In this document: piece by piece, positions 10,574 through 21,782 of the stretch
How positions within the stretch are numbered: position 1 is the stretch's first letter
Layout: the number at the start of each line of letters is the position of its first letter
NCBI RefSeq assembly: GCF_958298935.1
Contig: NC_084925.1
Coordinates: 11,467,001 to 11,531,000 of the forward strand
DNA from: Phragmites australis
Lineage: Eukaryota > Streptophyta > Magnoliopsida > Poales > Poaceae
Direction of reading: 5' to 3'
DNA length: 64,000 nt
Made by a program: the position numbers and the translations under genes
Notes under the pieces: model-generated
The model's database searches: none
What the model saw: only the letters and a program-made list of their open reading frames with translations
What the model was told of the DNA's origin: nothing

Positions 10574-10814
10574 GAAACTATGGAAAGTAGAACCTATGAA
10601 AAGTGGAAAATGTTAGATTCTTTTGTGTTTCCTAACACAGTAAATTGCACTGGGGTTGTTTAAACGGTTAAGCACAATAGAATCCTTTTCCTATTCGTTA
10701 CAGTCATTTTTTCTGTCCTTATTGCTGTAATCATGTACTCTATATAGTAGGACTTTAATACTGAATAGGAAAAGGATTCTAATATCGTTAGTATAAACTT
10801 TGATCCATAGTTTC
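10574..10814. mobile_element. Nested palindromic MITE-like element
   Basis: Two perfect inverted repeats are nested. The outer arms are GAAACTATGGA (10574-10584) and its complement (10804-10814). The inner arms are TAGAATCCTTTTCCTATTC (10678-10696) and its complement (10763-10781), 66 bp apart. The structure suggests a foldback or MITE-type element of about 240 bp, or a small palindrome inserted within another. A target duplication could not be fixed. The right side lies about 1.3 kb beyond the 3' end of PDV1. Confidence 0.6.
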
Positions 10815-12130
10815 ACTTAGCCTCCCTTAATTAGCTTCGTAGGTCCCTGACTGCATTTAATTTTTATTTAGCTTATTATAAGATTATAAATTAACTTGGC
10901 AGACGACGGATTTGGTTGTAGATTGCTCCACATCAGCAGACAGCAGCCACTTTTTCTTTCTGCCTAAAAGAGGCCGTTTCTTTTTGCATGATGAGTGATC
11001 TTTATTTCCTTATTAGGATCTCCTTTCCCTTTATTGGTTCCAAATTTCAAGAAAAGAAATGCTCGCAATAAAAGGCATCGAAACCTCTTTGTTCCAGCAT
11101 AAGTGCAAAATTTGCGAAAAAAAGAAATAAAATGATTGAAACTATCATTAGTTTAAAGTGATCAAGGTACATGCAACTCGTTTTGTTTAAAAGCTTTTTC
11201 ATATCCAAATGACAACTCCAATAAGCGGCTACATATGGCAGCAATATTTGTTCATGGATGACCTAAAATATCATAAAGCTGTTAGTACACATGATCAACC
11301 GTCACGATGGATGTCAAACAGAAATGCCCTTCTACAAAGAGCAGTTAAATCACAGCACTTGGCAAGATAGTGTTTCAGCAGCTTATCATACTCTCATCAT
11401 AGAGCATCAAGCGGTATGAGAGCAACCGACCAGTTGGAGACGATGGGTTAGCCAGTGGACAGTGTAATAAAGCGGCATACAGCTGCATCTGGAAAAGAGA
11501 AGTTCAGTACGAACGTAAGTAAAGAAGCGTCGGCACCAAATATGACCAGAGCAAAGCAGCGAGACATCATCAAGCACAAGGCTGAAGAAAGCAAATAAAG
11601 TAATCTGTACTCCATTAAAGAAGAACCTTCAACACACCTCTCAAGCAAAGAAGCAAAGAAGCACAAGCATCACATGTACTTGTACTGCAGCAGCCACGAC
11701 AAACCGAAACTTCACAAGCAAAGGACCTTCAACACACCTCTTAAGAGAACAACAAGCAGCAGCTGTCCTCGTGGAATATAATCAAAACTGATGACAGAGT
11801 GGAGGCGGGATGGTGCGGAAGACTTTCTCGCCTTCAGAACACGGCCGTTCAAGTTTTTTTGAACAAGACACGATTTACAAACAACTAGCCAAATAATCCA
11901 TCCCTAAGGACAAATCCATTTACAACTTGGGAGGTACAATACGTGGTATCCTGGAAGGCAGTCCAATCTATCCAAAAGAATCGGACAGTTAGTGAGTGCT
12001 CTGGTTGCCTGGAGTAGGGTCCAGTATCCAGTCCATCATAAAGAATAATTAATGCCCTAACAAAACTGACGAAAATTGATATTGGGTCAAAACTATCTGT
12101 ACAGCCAACAGCAAGTGATCCGATGATTCC
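10815..12130. other. 3' flank of PDV1
   Basis: No second gene is supportable. The part nearest PDV1 (about 11850-12130) should be its 3' untranslated region. A short direct repeat, CCTTCAACACACCTCT, occurs near 11627 and 11727. Minus-strand open stretches at 11047-11244 and 11448-11666 have no recognisable domain. Confidence 0.4.
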
Positions 12131-14028
12131 TCAGCCTCTGGCTAGGTTCACCTCAAGATGTTTTCCTTTGCCATTCTGTTGTGAGCTCCCAGATTGAAAA
12201 TTGTACTCAATTCTCTTCCTGTATTCCATGGCTGGAGCTTTACTTCCAGATGCAATTTGATGCAGCTGCAAGAAAGCAAGCATACTTACTGCAAATACTG
12301 CAGCGTTACCCAAAGCACCACCTATCTTGTCAAGTCGAAATGAATTCTTTGCTAAAGACAAACTGCAAGATAACACGTTTGCCATGATCCTTGAACCATT
12401 AACCCTGTTGTCATGCGCATTATCCCCTGACTGGCTATGTGTTGCGCGAACATCTTCCGGTGAGACAAATCGACTCTTGTCACTCACTTCAGCCACAAAT
12501 GCCACGGCCTCATCAATGACTCCATACTTTTTCCCCTGATGTTCAGCCAATCTCATAGCAAGGACTAGACGGCTTTGCTCCAGTCTAGCAATTGCAGCAT
12601 CCCGCTCAGCCTGCTGTTGTGATTGAAGAGTCTGTGGAGCAACATTAACACAAGTGAGAAACAATCTTACACAACTATCAAATAGGAGGTAAATAGCAGG
12701 AGTTAACTAACTCCCAAGGGCTCCAAATTATCGATGTAAATGTACATGTTTATTAAATCCAGCTATCTATACAAGGCAGCTTTCTGCTTGCGACTGAAAA
12801 ATTATATGCAGCCATAGATAGCAGAAGGATGCTCAGAACTGATTGAGCTGAAACAACTAGTAAAATTAGAGTTATTTCCATGTATTGGGGATGTTAACAA
12901 CCTCTCATAAATTGTTCCTTAAACAGGTAATTTAGCAGCGAAATTAACTTTATCCTTATGCCAAAAGACAAGAAACTGCGTCGGTGAGTACCATATTAAT
13001 CGTGTCTCTATGGTATCACCTTTTACAAAGTGGCAAATAATTATAGAATAAGGTACTAATATTTCTGGCCCAATTGGCATCCAAAGGACGTCCAACAAAA
13101 GACAGCATGCACGGGAAGGGCAAGGAAAGCCATGTGGATTGCCACCACACACTTAACATCCACATGGCTCTCGCCCAATATATCTGCACCTCAATTTGTA
13201 AGAGACCGGCCACTTTCGAGTCAAAACCACCTGAACAGTAACTAAATAACAAACAGAACAGCCATTGGAAAGCAAAATCCAGCATCGTGACAAACATTAA
13301 CAGCCCTGCTAATAAACCGCATAACATACACACATTCAGCAGCAACTCAGCTTCTACCATGTGAATAGAATGATATCAATCTAATTAGCATAAAACAAGG
13401 GTGCTGCTTTTGGATTCCCGCAGACACCAATCCTCTCCGAGAATGAAGAAACGATTGGCCTCATATCAAATACGGGCATGGCATATGGGGAATCAGGATT
13501 CACCAGTTTCTCGTGCCAAAGTCTGAGATGCAAAACGCAATCACGGGAACAACGCAACCGGAGCTCCCAAAATCAACCTACATTGATTGCAACAACGCAG
13601 ACGTGGTCCTAACCAGAATTCTACTCACGCTACACTACCAACCAACACGAAACCCTAGAACAGCTGGGAAGCAATAGAGGGACAGAGGGGGGGAGGGGGC
13701 GCAGTCTCACGTGCAAGAACTCGAGGTGGTCCTCGAGCTCCTCGAGGGCCGAGCGGATGGCGTACAGGCTCCTGGCCTCGGCCACCGCCTCCGCGGCCGC
13801 GGCCAGCGCCGCGCCCCGCTCTCCCCCGCCGCCGCCGCACTTGACGAAGACGCACCCGTTCCTGCCGCCGCGGTGGGCCCGGGCGGAGGGTGCGGATGGC
13901 GGCGCGGGAGGGGGAGGGGGAGGGGGGAGGAGGAGGTGCGCGCGGGAGGCGGCGAGGATGGCATCGCTGAGGCGGTCGTGGAGGTCCCAGATCCGCTCGA
14001 GGACTGCCTCCGCCGCGTCCCACCGCAT
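12131..14028 (-). CDS. PDV1: PDV1, plastid division protein of the chloroplast outer envelope
   Basis: Two exons: 14028-13711 and 12631-12131, joined in phase 0 over a 1,079-bp intron (donor CAC|GTGAGA, acceptor CTCCACAG|ACT), giving 272 residues, the same length as Arabidopsis PDV1. Start ATG at 14028 gives MRWDAAEAVLERIWDLHDRL, aligning with the N-terminus of the family. Diagnostic stretches are EARSLYAIRSALEELEDHLE at the exon 1 end and AIARLEQSRLVLAMRLAEHQ at the exon 2 start, a predicted cytosolic coiled coil. One membrane segment follows (about residues 205-230, GNAAVFAVSMLAFLQLHQIA), then a short intermembrane-space tail ending LARG; the terminal Gly is conserved in PDV proteins and matters for pairing with the inner-envelope partner (PARC6/ARC6). 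PDV1 recruits the dynamin DRP5B (ARC5) to the division site. The insert with Pro, Gly and Ala runs (residues about 33-70) is GC-rich, as in many grass first exons. Confidence 0.95.
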
Positions 14029-15383
14029 CGCCGTCGGCGCGCGTGGTCCTAGGGTCGTCTGGGTGCGGATTGGGTGGAGAGGGGACGGAGCAGAGGGAGG
14101 GAAAGGGAAATGGAGGAAGGGGGGGTGGAGGGAATGGGAATATGTGATGATGGGCGGCACGACAGAGACGAGAGCTTTTGTTGTTTGCGGCACCGCAGCC
14201 GCAGGGGACATTGGCGAGTTTTCTGTGTTTGTTGGGGAACGCTGAGGAAGCGCCTCCAAGTTTTTGGCGGACTGTTGTTTCCACCGGATTTCCTAATTTA
14301 AAGGCCGCTAGATTTCTAGCCGTTTCTGCTTTGAGCCAACTTGCTAATTTGTCTTTTCTGTTTCTGTTTCTCATCTTACAGGTCATATTTTTGTCTAATA
14401 ATTTTTGAAGAACTAAGATAATAACATCCTCTACACCACTATTTTTTAGAATTTTTTCATGACTATTTCAATAGTATTTTAAAATTTGAGAGTATTAAAA
14501 CATAATATTTCTTATTTTTAAACCTGTCGCCAGTTGGATGGATAGCATGATATATTTGCAAATTTTCAAAACCAATATATATATTTGCAATTTTTAGATT
14601 TTAAAATATAAAAAATATAAATCCTAATTTAGCTATGGGACTAACATGTTTCTCATCTCTGTTGGGAAATTCTTTATAGACTCCAAACTAAAAATACTAC
14701 TAGTTAAGTGCTCGTACGTTACAATAAAAATATAAATATTTGACGTTATATTATCAATCACAAACTAAAGATATAGAGATATAGATGCGCCATGAGAGCA
14801 CCACCAAACGAATATGTCGGTAGCAATGTCATAGTTTGATTTTAGATTGGATTCAAAAAGAAGGAGATTATCTGCTAATTTTTCTCATGATTTCTTTATT
14901 TATTTTGATTAGTAAAATGAGTCTCATATCAGTAGGTGGTAACGAGGCGAGGAGGATAGATGACGATGGTGGATGGCAAGAGTGAGTAAATTATTCCAAG
15001 TTTAGAGATTTTTATTAGATGAGAGGAGAGTAAGGGAAGAGGTGACGTAAGAACCAACTCGTATTTTATGGGCGTGTTTGGCACAGCCCCACTTCAAGTT
15101 TTCAGTTCCATTCTAGAAATCTACGGTAGAGTAGATCTATCATGGAGCTGGAGCTGACAGTAAAAGTGTTTGGCTAGCAGGATAGTTCCAGATCTAGGAA
15201 TGAGAGGTTTTGAGGAAATTATCAAATTTACCCTTGAGGTGTTATAGGTACACTGTTTTTGATATACAAGCATTTGTGATTATTTGGTTATAGTAAAAAC
15301 AGTACATTAGATTTTGGGAGTGTTTTCAATGTAGAAAAATATTGTTTCCCCGGATATTACAATAATATAATATTAGTGATCAC
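14029..15383. other. PDV1 promoter side and AT-rich spacer
   Basis: The first 350 bp upstream of PDV1 (to about 14380) is GC- and CT-rich on the minus strand and should hold the 5' UTR and core promoter; no TATA box is obvious. Beyond it the sequence is AT-rich. At 15067 the words GGGCGTGTTTGGCACAGC and later AGCTGGAGCTG resemble the start of a common grass miniature element, but the opposite end was not found. No gene is seen. Confidence 0.4.
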
Positions 15384-15502
15384 GAAATAAGTTGATTACA
15401 AATATTACATTGTTCATAGATACTCGAATATGTCGATTACAATAATCATAGATACTCAATTAAGTCGATTACAATGATCGCAGATACTCAAATAAGTCAA
15501 GT
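15384..15502. repeat. About 32-bp degenerate tandem repeat
   Basis: Roughly three and a half units of AGATACTCRAATAWGTCGAT followed by TACAATRATC. Units begin near 15385 (diverged), 15418, 15450 and 15482. Confidence 0.65.
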
Positions 15503-15699
15503 ATGCCATTGCATACTAGTTCCAAACAAGAGCAAGAGCAAGAGCAGTGGTCATCTCATGAAGAAATACGTCCATAGTTGCAATATTGAGAAACTACATA
15601 TTTGTTATACTTTTCTGGGATGGTAGGGATATACTTAGAATCACGGTTGCAATTAGCAAAGTCCAAGTCCTCACTCCCATGCTCACGTATGAAACTTTA

Positions 15700-17140
15700 C
15701 CGGACCTTTTCGTGTAGAGAGCAAAATTTTCCTGAAACAGATAGTGTTACACTTACCGGATGGTCCAATGTTCAGGAGTAGAATACACCGGAATATCTGG
15801 TACTCATATTTTTCTGCAGGATGTGCTTTGAGTTGAAGTTTTGATTTTGTGCTAACCTGAAGATATTTTAGAGTGTGAAGAAATGTGTTTGCTTATTTCA
15901 AGGTGTGCAGATGACGGATGCAACTTGGCGGTCGACGGCAAGTGATCAGTGTTAAGCGGGTGCTTGGTGCTAGACGATCAAGGAGGACCGAGCGGAGTCA
16001 GGGGTGATCATAGCTATACACATGAAGGTCAAGCAAAGTATGAAATAGAGAATGAAGATGGCATGTTGATAAAGTTAAAAGAAGGTGATGCTGGTGCAAG
16101 TGACTAGGCGACCCAGGAATCAGGAGCATGAGAGACTTGTTGACGGTCAAGATCGTAAGATGGAGTACACGCGTCATCATCGGAGCGCATGCTTCAGGTG
16201 GAAACAAGTGGTGGCTAGTCATACTTTTGAGAACCGTGAGAGGACTGGAAGAGTACGTGACACCATCGTGAAGATTGTGTCGAGATAAAGCTAAGTCGTA
16301 AAGACGCCACGGCCATCCGATGCATGGAGAAGTAAATGGACTAAAATACCCTTTGTGGTGGGTAGAAGTGTACTATAAGATAGGAGTATTTTGGGAAAAA
16401 GCTAGAAAACTTATGATCAAAATTTCTAGACCTATAAATAGAGGAGTAGGGCTATGTGAGAGGAACAACCAACCATTTGAGCCTCTTATGTCACCCATAT
16501 GATAGCATTATGCTAGGGTTTTAATGAAGAGTAAGATGAGTGCTTAGCCTATGTAATAGGTGAGAGTTTTGAGAAAAATAATCTTTGTAATCCTCCTAAA
16601 ATAGGACTGACCTATTTGAGTAATGAAGTTTATTTTATTTCATATGCTTGATTTCCCCTCCTTCTAGTTTCCCTCTTTTAGTTCTCTTTTCTTATGTGCA
16701 AGGTTTTTCTTTTTGGTTTTGCTTTTCGTTTTTGTTTTTGGGCTGAAATTTCAGCATCTTGTGAGGTTATTCTTCTAGTTCTAAAGGCATAAAATTCACA
16801 TACACACGCTTATGTGATGGAGTCTTGAATTATCTTGCCTCTAGACAATTAACATGGAGAGTTTTGTTACTCGGTGTTCATCTTTTCTTATTTCTTTGCT
16901 AGTTGTGATCTTTCGAGTGCTAAGACATATGAATTGATCTTAAATAGAACTTATGGTTCATATATCATCCATGGTGTCGTGTTACTTCGATTTTCTTTTG
17001 TTAAAATTTCTCTGGTTTTTTTCTTCCGCTTGAGTTTTGAGGTGTGTTGGGTGATTCAAATAGGAGAGACCATCAATTTTACAAAAAAATTATTGAGGTA
17101 CCTATTCATCTCCCTCTAGTCGTCAATCTCGTTCCTACCA
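15700..17140 (+). mobile_element. Solo or truncated Copia-type LTR
   Basis: This segment has the layout of the LTRs found later in the window: ACCGGATGGTCC / ACACCGGAATATCTGGT words near 15756-15800, a TATA box and cap region (CTATAAATAGAGG near 16433), a long T-rich leader, and an end reading CTATTCATCTCCCTCTAGTC near 17102, like the ATTCACCCCCC...CTAG ends of the LTRs at 30.5 and 44.4 kb. It interrupts the Gypsy integrase, whose minus-strand frame (SLAEFWYN) is lost at about 17145. The left boundary and the target duplication could not be placed, so the coordinates are approximate. Confidence 0.45.
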
Positions 17141-17144
17141 AACC

Positions 17145-17999
17145 GAGATATTATACCAAAACTCAGCAAGTGAGAGCTAGGCTCACCATATGAGAGGACA
17201 AGAGTGAACAAAACATCTGAGATACCCTTTTAGGCACTAGTTGATCCGTTCAGTTTGCCCATCGGTTTGCAGATAGTAGGAAGAACTCATGTAGAAAATG
17301 GTGTTAGTAAGTCTGAATATTTCCTTCCGCAATGTGCTGGTGAACAATATGTCCCGATCCGAAACCAATGCCTGGGGCATGCCATGGAGCTTGTAGATGT
17401 GATACAGGTGAAGTTGCACCATCTGCACAGCCGTAAAAGGATGTGCAAGTGCCACGAAATGCGCATACTTGGTTAGTTTATCAACAACCACAGGTTTACA
17501 GTCAAACAACCTACCAAGCCCCTTCGGTATCCTAGGTATCGAACTCGCTCAGTCTTGGACTGCAGACAGACAAAGTAGGAAGCCACGTATTCCCGAATAG
17601 CCTTTTTCATCTCAATCCACGCAAATAGCTTACAGGTGCACACTTAGATCACTTGGAATCCGGAGTGCCCACCAATTGCACGAGAATGTAAGGCTTCCAT
17701 GATTTTCAGCTGCATTGTAGGATTTTCACCCACCAGACACATCCTTGATACCGAAGTATTCGATCAAAGTGCTTCACTGCGGATGAATCCACACTCAACT
17801 TAGTAATAATACCCTGGGAGATCAGATCCTGTGAATATCCCGTCACGATTTTACCCAGCCAAGCTGGTACTACTGACGAAACAACATTCAGTTCTGTTGT
17901 CGGACCACCCGGGTAGCACGACAATGCGTCAGCGACCCTATTCTCTGCACCCTTCTTGTAAATCACCTTGAATTGTAGTCCGAGCAGCTTGGACATCAC
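17145..17999 (-). pseudogene. Gypsy RNase H end / connection and integrase, truncated
   Basis: The 17999-17706 frame holds KVIYKKGAENRVADALSCYP, the usual junction between RNase H and integrase. The integrase core appears at 17509-17237: VVDKLTKYAHFVALAHPFTA, the second catalytic Asp in ALVSDRDILFTS, and the Glu in LQTDGQTERIN. Beyond a stop the frame continues to SLAEFWYN near 17150 and is then cut by the LTR fragment. The zinc-binding N-terminus and the C-terminal domain are not recognisable. Confidence 0.75.
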
Positions 18000-18023
18000 C
18001 TTGAATTTGGCGCATCTGGACGA

Positions 18024-18936
18024 TCAATGCCTGGCAACACCATGGCAACAGAAGACAAATTCACCACTCTGTAAGTACTGGCACCAATGGTCTACAGTGA
18101 GCAAAATTGCCAGGCTTTCTTTCTCGTAAGTTGACAATTGTTGTTGACGCGGTCCAAGTGCCTCGATGAGGAATGCCAATGGGTGCCCCTCCTGCAGAAG
18201 CACAACGCCAATGCCCTTGTCAGATGTGTTCGTCTCGATGGCAAAAGGCTTGGTGAAATCCGGCAACGCGAGAACTGGAGCCGACACCAGCGCCTATTTC
18301 AGAGATTGGAAAGCCTGCTCCCTGTCCTCAGTCCACACAAACGGAGTCTGCTTCTTGAGCAATTTAGTTAAAGGACGACTCATAACACCAAAATTACGCA
18401 TAAATTTCTGGTAATAGCCCGCCAAACCAAGAAATCCCCTCACCTCCTTCATGTTTTTTGGCACCGGCCAATGGAACACAGCCAGAACATTATGGTCATT
18501 GGTGCCCACTCCCTGAGCAGAGATGACATGGCCCAGATGAACAAGGTTGCTCTTGGCGAATGCACATTTTGAATGTTTGATCTTCAACTGATTGTCTCGC
18601 AGAAAACACCTTGCGCAACAGCCCGACGTGCTCTTCCAGAGTACCACTGTAAACTAGGATGTCATCAATGAAGACTAACACCCCTTTCCTCAGAAGCGGT
18701 GCGAAGAGCTGATTCATCGTACTCTGAAAAGTAGCCAGTGCCCCCGTCAATCCGTAGTCCATCACACAGAACTCGTAATGCCCATGATGCATTTTGAAGG
18801 TTGTTTTTGCTTCGTCTTCGGTATGCATACGAAATTGGTGGTAGTTCGCCCTCATGTCGAGACTGGTGAATATACAGGCACCCGAGAGCTTATCCAATAG
18901 TTCATCAAAGATGAGCAACGGGAAGCGATTCTTCAC
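18024..18936 (-). pseudogene. Gypsy reverse transcriptase and RNase H
   Basis: Reverse transcriptase runs MKNRFPLLIFDELLDKLSGA, then FTSLDMRANYHQFRM and YEFCVMDYGLTGALATFQ, to the catalytic VFIDDILVYS (the second and third Asp are present). A frame change near 18560 separates it from HLGHVISAQGV and VRGFLGLAGYYQKFM. RNase H follows in 18287-18024: FAIETNTSDKGIGVVLLQEG, PLAFLIEALGPRQQQLSTYE. The first RNase H aspartate normally lies in a TDAS-type motif; here it reads TNTS, so this residue is lost (GAT to AAT type change). Confidence 0.85.
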
Positions 18937-19309
18937 TGTGATGGAATTCAGATGCCGATAATCAACGCAGGAGCGTCATGCCCCATCCTTCTTCTGAACA
19001 AGCAGCATGGGGGAGGCAAACAGACTATTACTCAACTGGATAACTCCTTACTTCATCATTTCAGCAACCTGATGCTCGATCTCGTCCTTTTGCGCTGGTA
19101 ATCAGTGGGATAGTATGATCATAACAGCGCCGAGGAGGTAATCCCTGAGGTTACTGAAACAGCTCATCAAATTCCTGTAGAAGCTCTGCAACAGGCACTA
19201 GCACTTCTTCAGACTCCAACTCCACCTCTGCACTGCATAGCTGAATGACCCTAGTAACAGCCTCCCGACGCATTAGACTCTGCAATTGGTTAGCTATGAT
19301 AGCAGCACA

Positions 19310-19642
19310 CTAATCCTCTCCTGCCCCATCCCCATGGGCCGTCACCCATTTGCCTTGGTACTGAAAGGATAGGATCTTGTGCTTCCAATGAATAGTCATT
19401 GGGCTATGCAGCTCAAACCAATCCATGCCCAGTATAACATCGTAGCAACCCAGTGGTAGAACCTTCAAGTTGGTGCAGAATGAAATCCCTTGCACCCACC
19501 ACATGCGGTTAAGCACCTCATATTCACAGTTCAGAACTCCTCCATTTGCAATTCTGACAGAAATCGGTGGAATAGCTCTTCTGATCCCTGACAGATTCCT
19601 GGCAAATCCTGAACTGACAAAGCTACTTAACTCCCCGAGTCA
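19310..19642 (-). pseudogene. Gypsy aspartic protease
   Basis: The active-site triplet DSG (GAC TCG GGG, 19642-19634) is preceded by LV and followed by S and a stop codon, so the frame is broken immediately after the catalytic site. Further on, GCYDVILGMDWFELHSPMTI (about 19450-19390) is the conserved DVILGMDW block of Gypsy proteases. The enzyme would cut the Gag-Pol polyprotein. Confidence 0.75.
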
Positions 19643-19649
19643 ACTAACA

Positions 19650-20590
19650 TCAATCCCTCTTTTGGATCATGCCACGCAAAAGAATCGTCCTAGGCGCCTC
19701 CGCACCACTGACAGCAGCTTCGGAGATTGACATCAACTCTCTGTCGCCTGACTGCGACTGTTTCCCATCAGACACAACCTTGATACTTTCCCGCCCTTCC
19801 AGACACTCGAGCATTTCTTCCACCACATGTAGCTGGACCATAGATGCACAACGGTGATCCCTGGACCATTTTCCCCCACACTCCATGCAGAGCCCTTGAG
19901 CTCGATGATGAGATATCAGAGCCGCCAATCGATCATCCGCTATTCCAGCTCTTGCTCCCTCCACACCTCGCCTGTCATCTGACTGTGCTGAAGTGGGTTG
20001 TCGAGCCCGATTCGGCGGAGGCGGAAGAGGAAGCCCAAGCCCGATTCCCATGTGCTGGCCACCCCATCCCTGGCTCCATCCATCACCCTTGTAGTCAAAA
20101 CTCAAAACACGGAACATGTTTCGGGGAAGTGCACATACCAATGTCCGGAGGCGTAATCGGGGATGATTTTCCCACAATTACTGGCCCCCGGTTCCACATT
20201 CCTCGCCGTGGCCACCTGGCCCGAGCGCATGCTCCTTCCAATTGATGGCCGTATCGCCCTCCCTTTTGCACATTCCACTTGGACGAAGGCCCGTCGGAGA
20301 TGCAAGTGTCGCCGCCGGTGGAGTAGGAAGTAGTGGAGGCAGATCGGTCGTCTTCATGGTCTACTCTTGGTTCTTGGCGATCAGACCGACCTGCTGACGA
20401 AGATCACCGACCTCCACGCGCACTCCTTTCACCGCGGCATCCATCTTCGGCCTCCAACTCACCAGGTCTGCCATAGTCTCGAGGATGGTCTTGTTGGATT
20501 CTTGCAACGTCAAGAGCGCCTTACCGATCTGGCTAAGCTAGCTGCTTCTCCGGTCTCCATCACCTTCACCTGTTTGTGCGTCTTGTACTG
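19650..20590 (-). pseudogene. Gypsy gag with zinc knuckle
   Basis: The N-terminal part near 20590-20360 reads as a gag start with a coiled-coil look (ILETMADLVSWRPKMDAAVK, then VEVGDLRQQV). A frame change follows; the C-terminal part carries a Pro-rich linker and the zinc knuckle GLCMECGGKWSRDHRC (about residues 95-110 of the 20177-19650 frame). The Cys/His spacing is the stretched form seen in plant Gypsy elements. Gag forms the particle and binds the RNA. The frame ends close to the protease. Confidence 0.75.
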
Positions 20591-20599
20591 AGGCATGCG

Positions 20600-21140
20600 T
20601 GTTGGGTCTGACCACTGGATCACAAGCGCGATTACTCTGGATTCGTGACAACGCAAGTGACTACGTTCCTCGACCACCCGAGCGACCAGCTTGAACGATC
20701 AGTCGTACGTGCTCGACCACGACTAGTCTGGCTATCCGCCATATACGTGCTACTCTCGATCACACCGATTGACCAGCAACGCCCAGCAACTCCTAAGTCG
20801 AGTACGACTACTCGAGAACGAACTCGCGTATCTTGATGAGAAGCAAATAGAACGTCAAACAGCAGAAACTCGACGAGAACAATAAAACAAAGCAAAAACT
20901 CCTGGAAAAAATTTTAGACTCTATTCAACTTGTGACTTACACAACTCCGTGTCTTGCTAAAAAAATAGAGATTACAACTCATATTTATAGCAACCTGTTA
21001 ACTCCAAATCCTAACACGAATAGTGCCATCCTACATTCGACTTCGACTCGAACTCTATGTACATACGAACCGTATACGAACTCCTTGCTTCCGCACTGTC
21101 GTGAAACAAGCTCCCGAGGCCTACGATTTTAAGTCCAACA
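20600..21140 (-). repeat. Copia 3' LTR, complete (541 bp)
   Basis: On the minus strand it starts TGTTGGACTTAAAATCG at 21140 and ends CAGACCCAACA at 20600, with 5'-TGTTGG...CCAACA-3' inverted ends. It is preceded on the minus strand by a polypurine tract. Confidence 0.9.
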
Positions 21141-21153
21141 TACTCCCCCTTAA
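21141..21153 (-). other. Polypurine tract of the Copia element
   Basis: Minus strand reads TTAAGGGGGAGTA immediately before the 3' LTR, the usual primer for plus-strand DNA synthesis. Confidence 0.85.
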
Positions 21154-21242
21154 TCTTGTCGTGGGTCTAGATCACGAACTTCCAAAAGATGTCGCATGAC
21201 CACCAGCTTCACCGTCAGCAATGCTTTTGTTAGAGCGTTGGC

Positions 21243-21635
21243 TCACTGCTCTTCTGTGCAGATGAAATCTACCTCAATATGTCCTTCTTCAACGCACTCA
21301 CGGATGAAATGAAACTTGGTGTCAATATGTTTACTGCAGCCATAAAACACTGGATTCTTCATCAAAGCAATCGCTGATTTGTTATCAACAAATAATTTGA
21401 TTGCTTTGTGCTCTTCTCCTGTCAGCTCCCCCAACAGACTTCTAAGCCACAGTGCTTGGCATGCCATCGCCGTTGCCGCCATAAACTCAGCCTCGTAGGA
21501 AGACAAAGCAACGGTTTTCTGCTTCTGCGAGTTGCATGACACCAAGCTGTCATTAATGTAGAAAGCCATAACTCCAGTACTCTTCCTGTCATCCATGTCA
21601 CCAGTCAGATCACTATCCGTGTAGCCGGTGATCAT
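21243..21635 (-). pseudogene. Copia RNase H domain
   Basis: The frame opens ITGYTDSDLTGDMDDRKSTG, with the first catalytic Asp in TDSD, and continues with the Glu in SSYEAEFMAAT, the Asp in FVDNKSAIAL and the final block HIDTKFHFIREC. All four catalytic positions are in place. The end before the polypurine tract is a normal stop context, so this part is nearly intact, though separated from the reverse transcriptase by a broken stretch (21636-21782). Confidence 0.85.
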
Positions 21636-21782
21636 CTCTGTTTATCCTCCTCTGGTATACACAACACCATAATACACGGTGCCCTTCAAATACCGAAGAA
21701 TTTGCTTTACTGCCTTGTAATGCATCACCGTGGGCATCTCAATGAATCTGCTTGCCACCCCGACAGCAAAAGAAAGATCAGG

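Larger units (their letters stand above)
17145..20599 (-). mobile_element. Ty3/Gypsy retrotransposon, truncated at both ends
   Basis: On the minus strand the order is gag, protease, reverse transcriptase, RNase H, integrase, the Ty3/Gypsy order (integrase last). No LTR of its own is present: the 5' side stops at the Copia LTR edge (20600) and the 3' side is cut by the LTR fragment near 17145. Frames are broken in several places. The parts are listed separately. Confidence 0.85.

Noticed and set aside
13757..14245. Plus-strand frame of 162 codons antisense to PDV1
   Set aside because: Mirror of the GC-rich exon with low-complexity Ala/Gly/Arg; no domain and no splice structure.
13655..14386. 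Long minus-strand frame of 243 codons, Pro/Arg-rich, over the PDV1 first exon
   Set aside because: Shifted-frame shadow of a GC-rich exon; the PDV1 frame has clear homology and correct splice sites.
20595..20599. Target duplication for the Copia element at 20600-25859
   Set aside because: The opposite LTR end is missing, so the flanking word ATGCG cannot be compared with anything.
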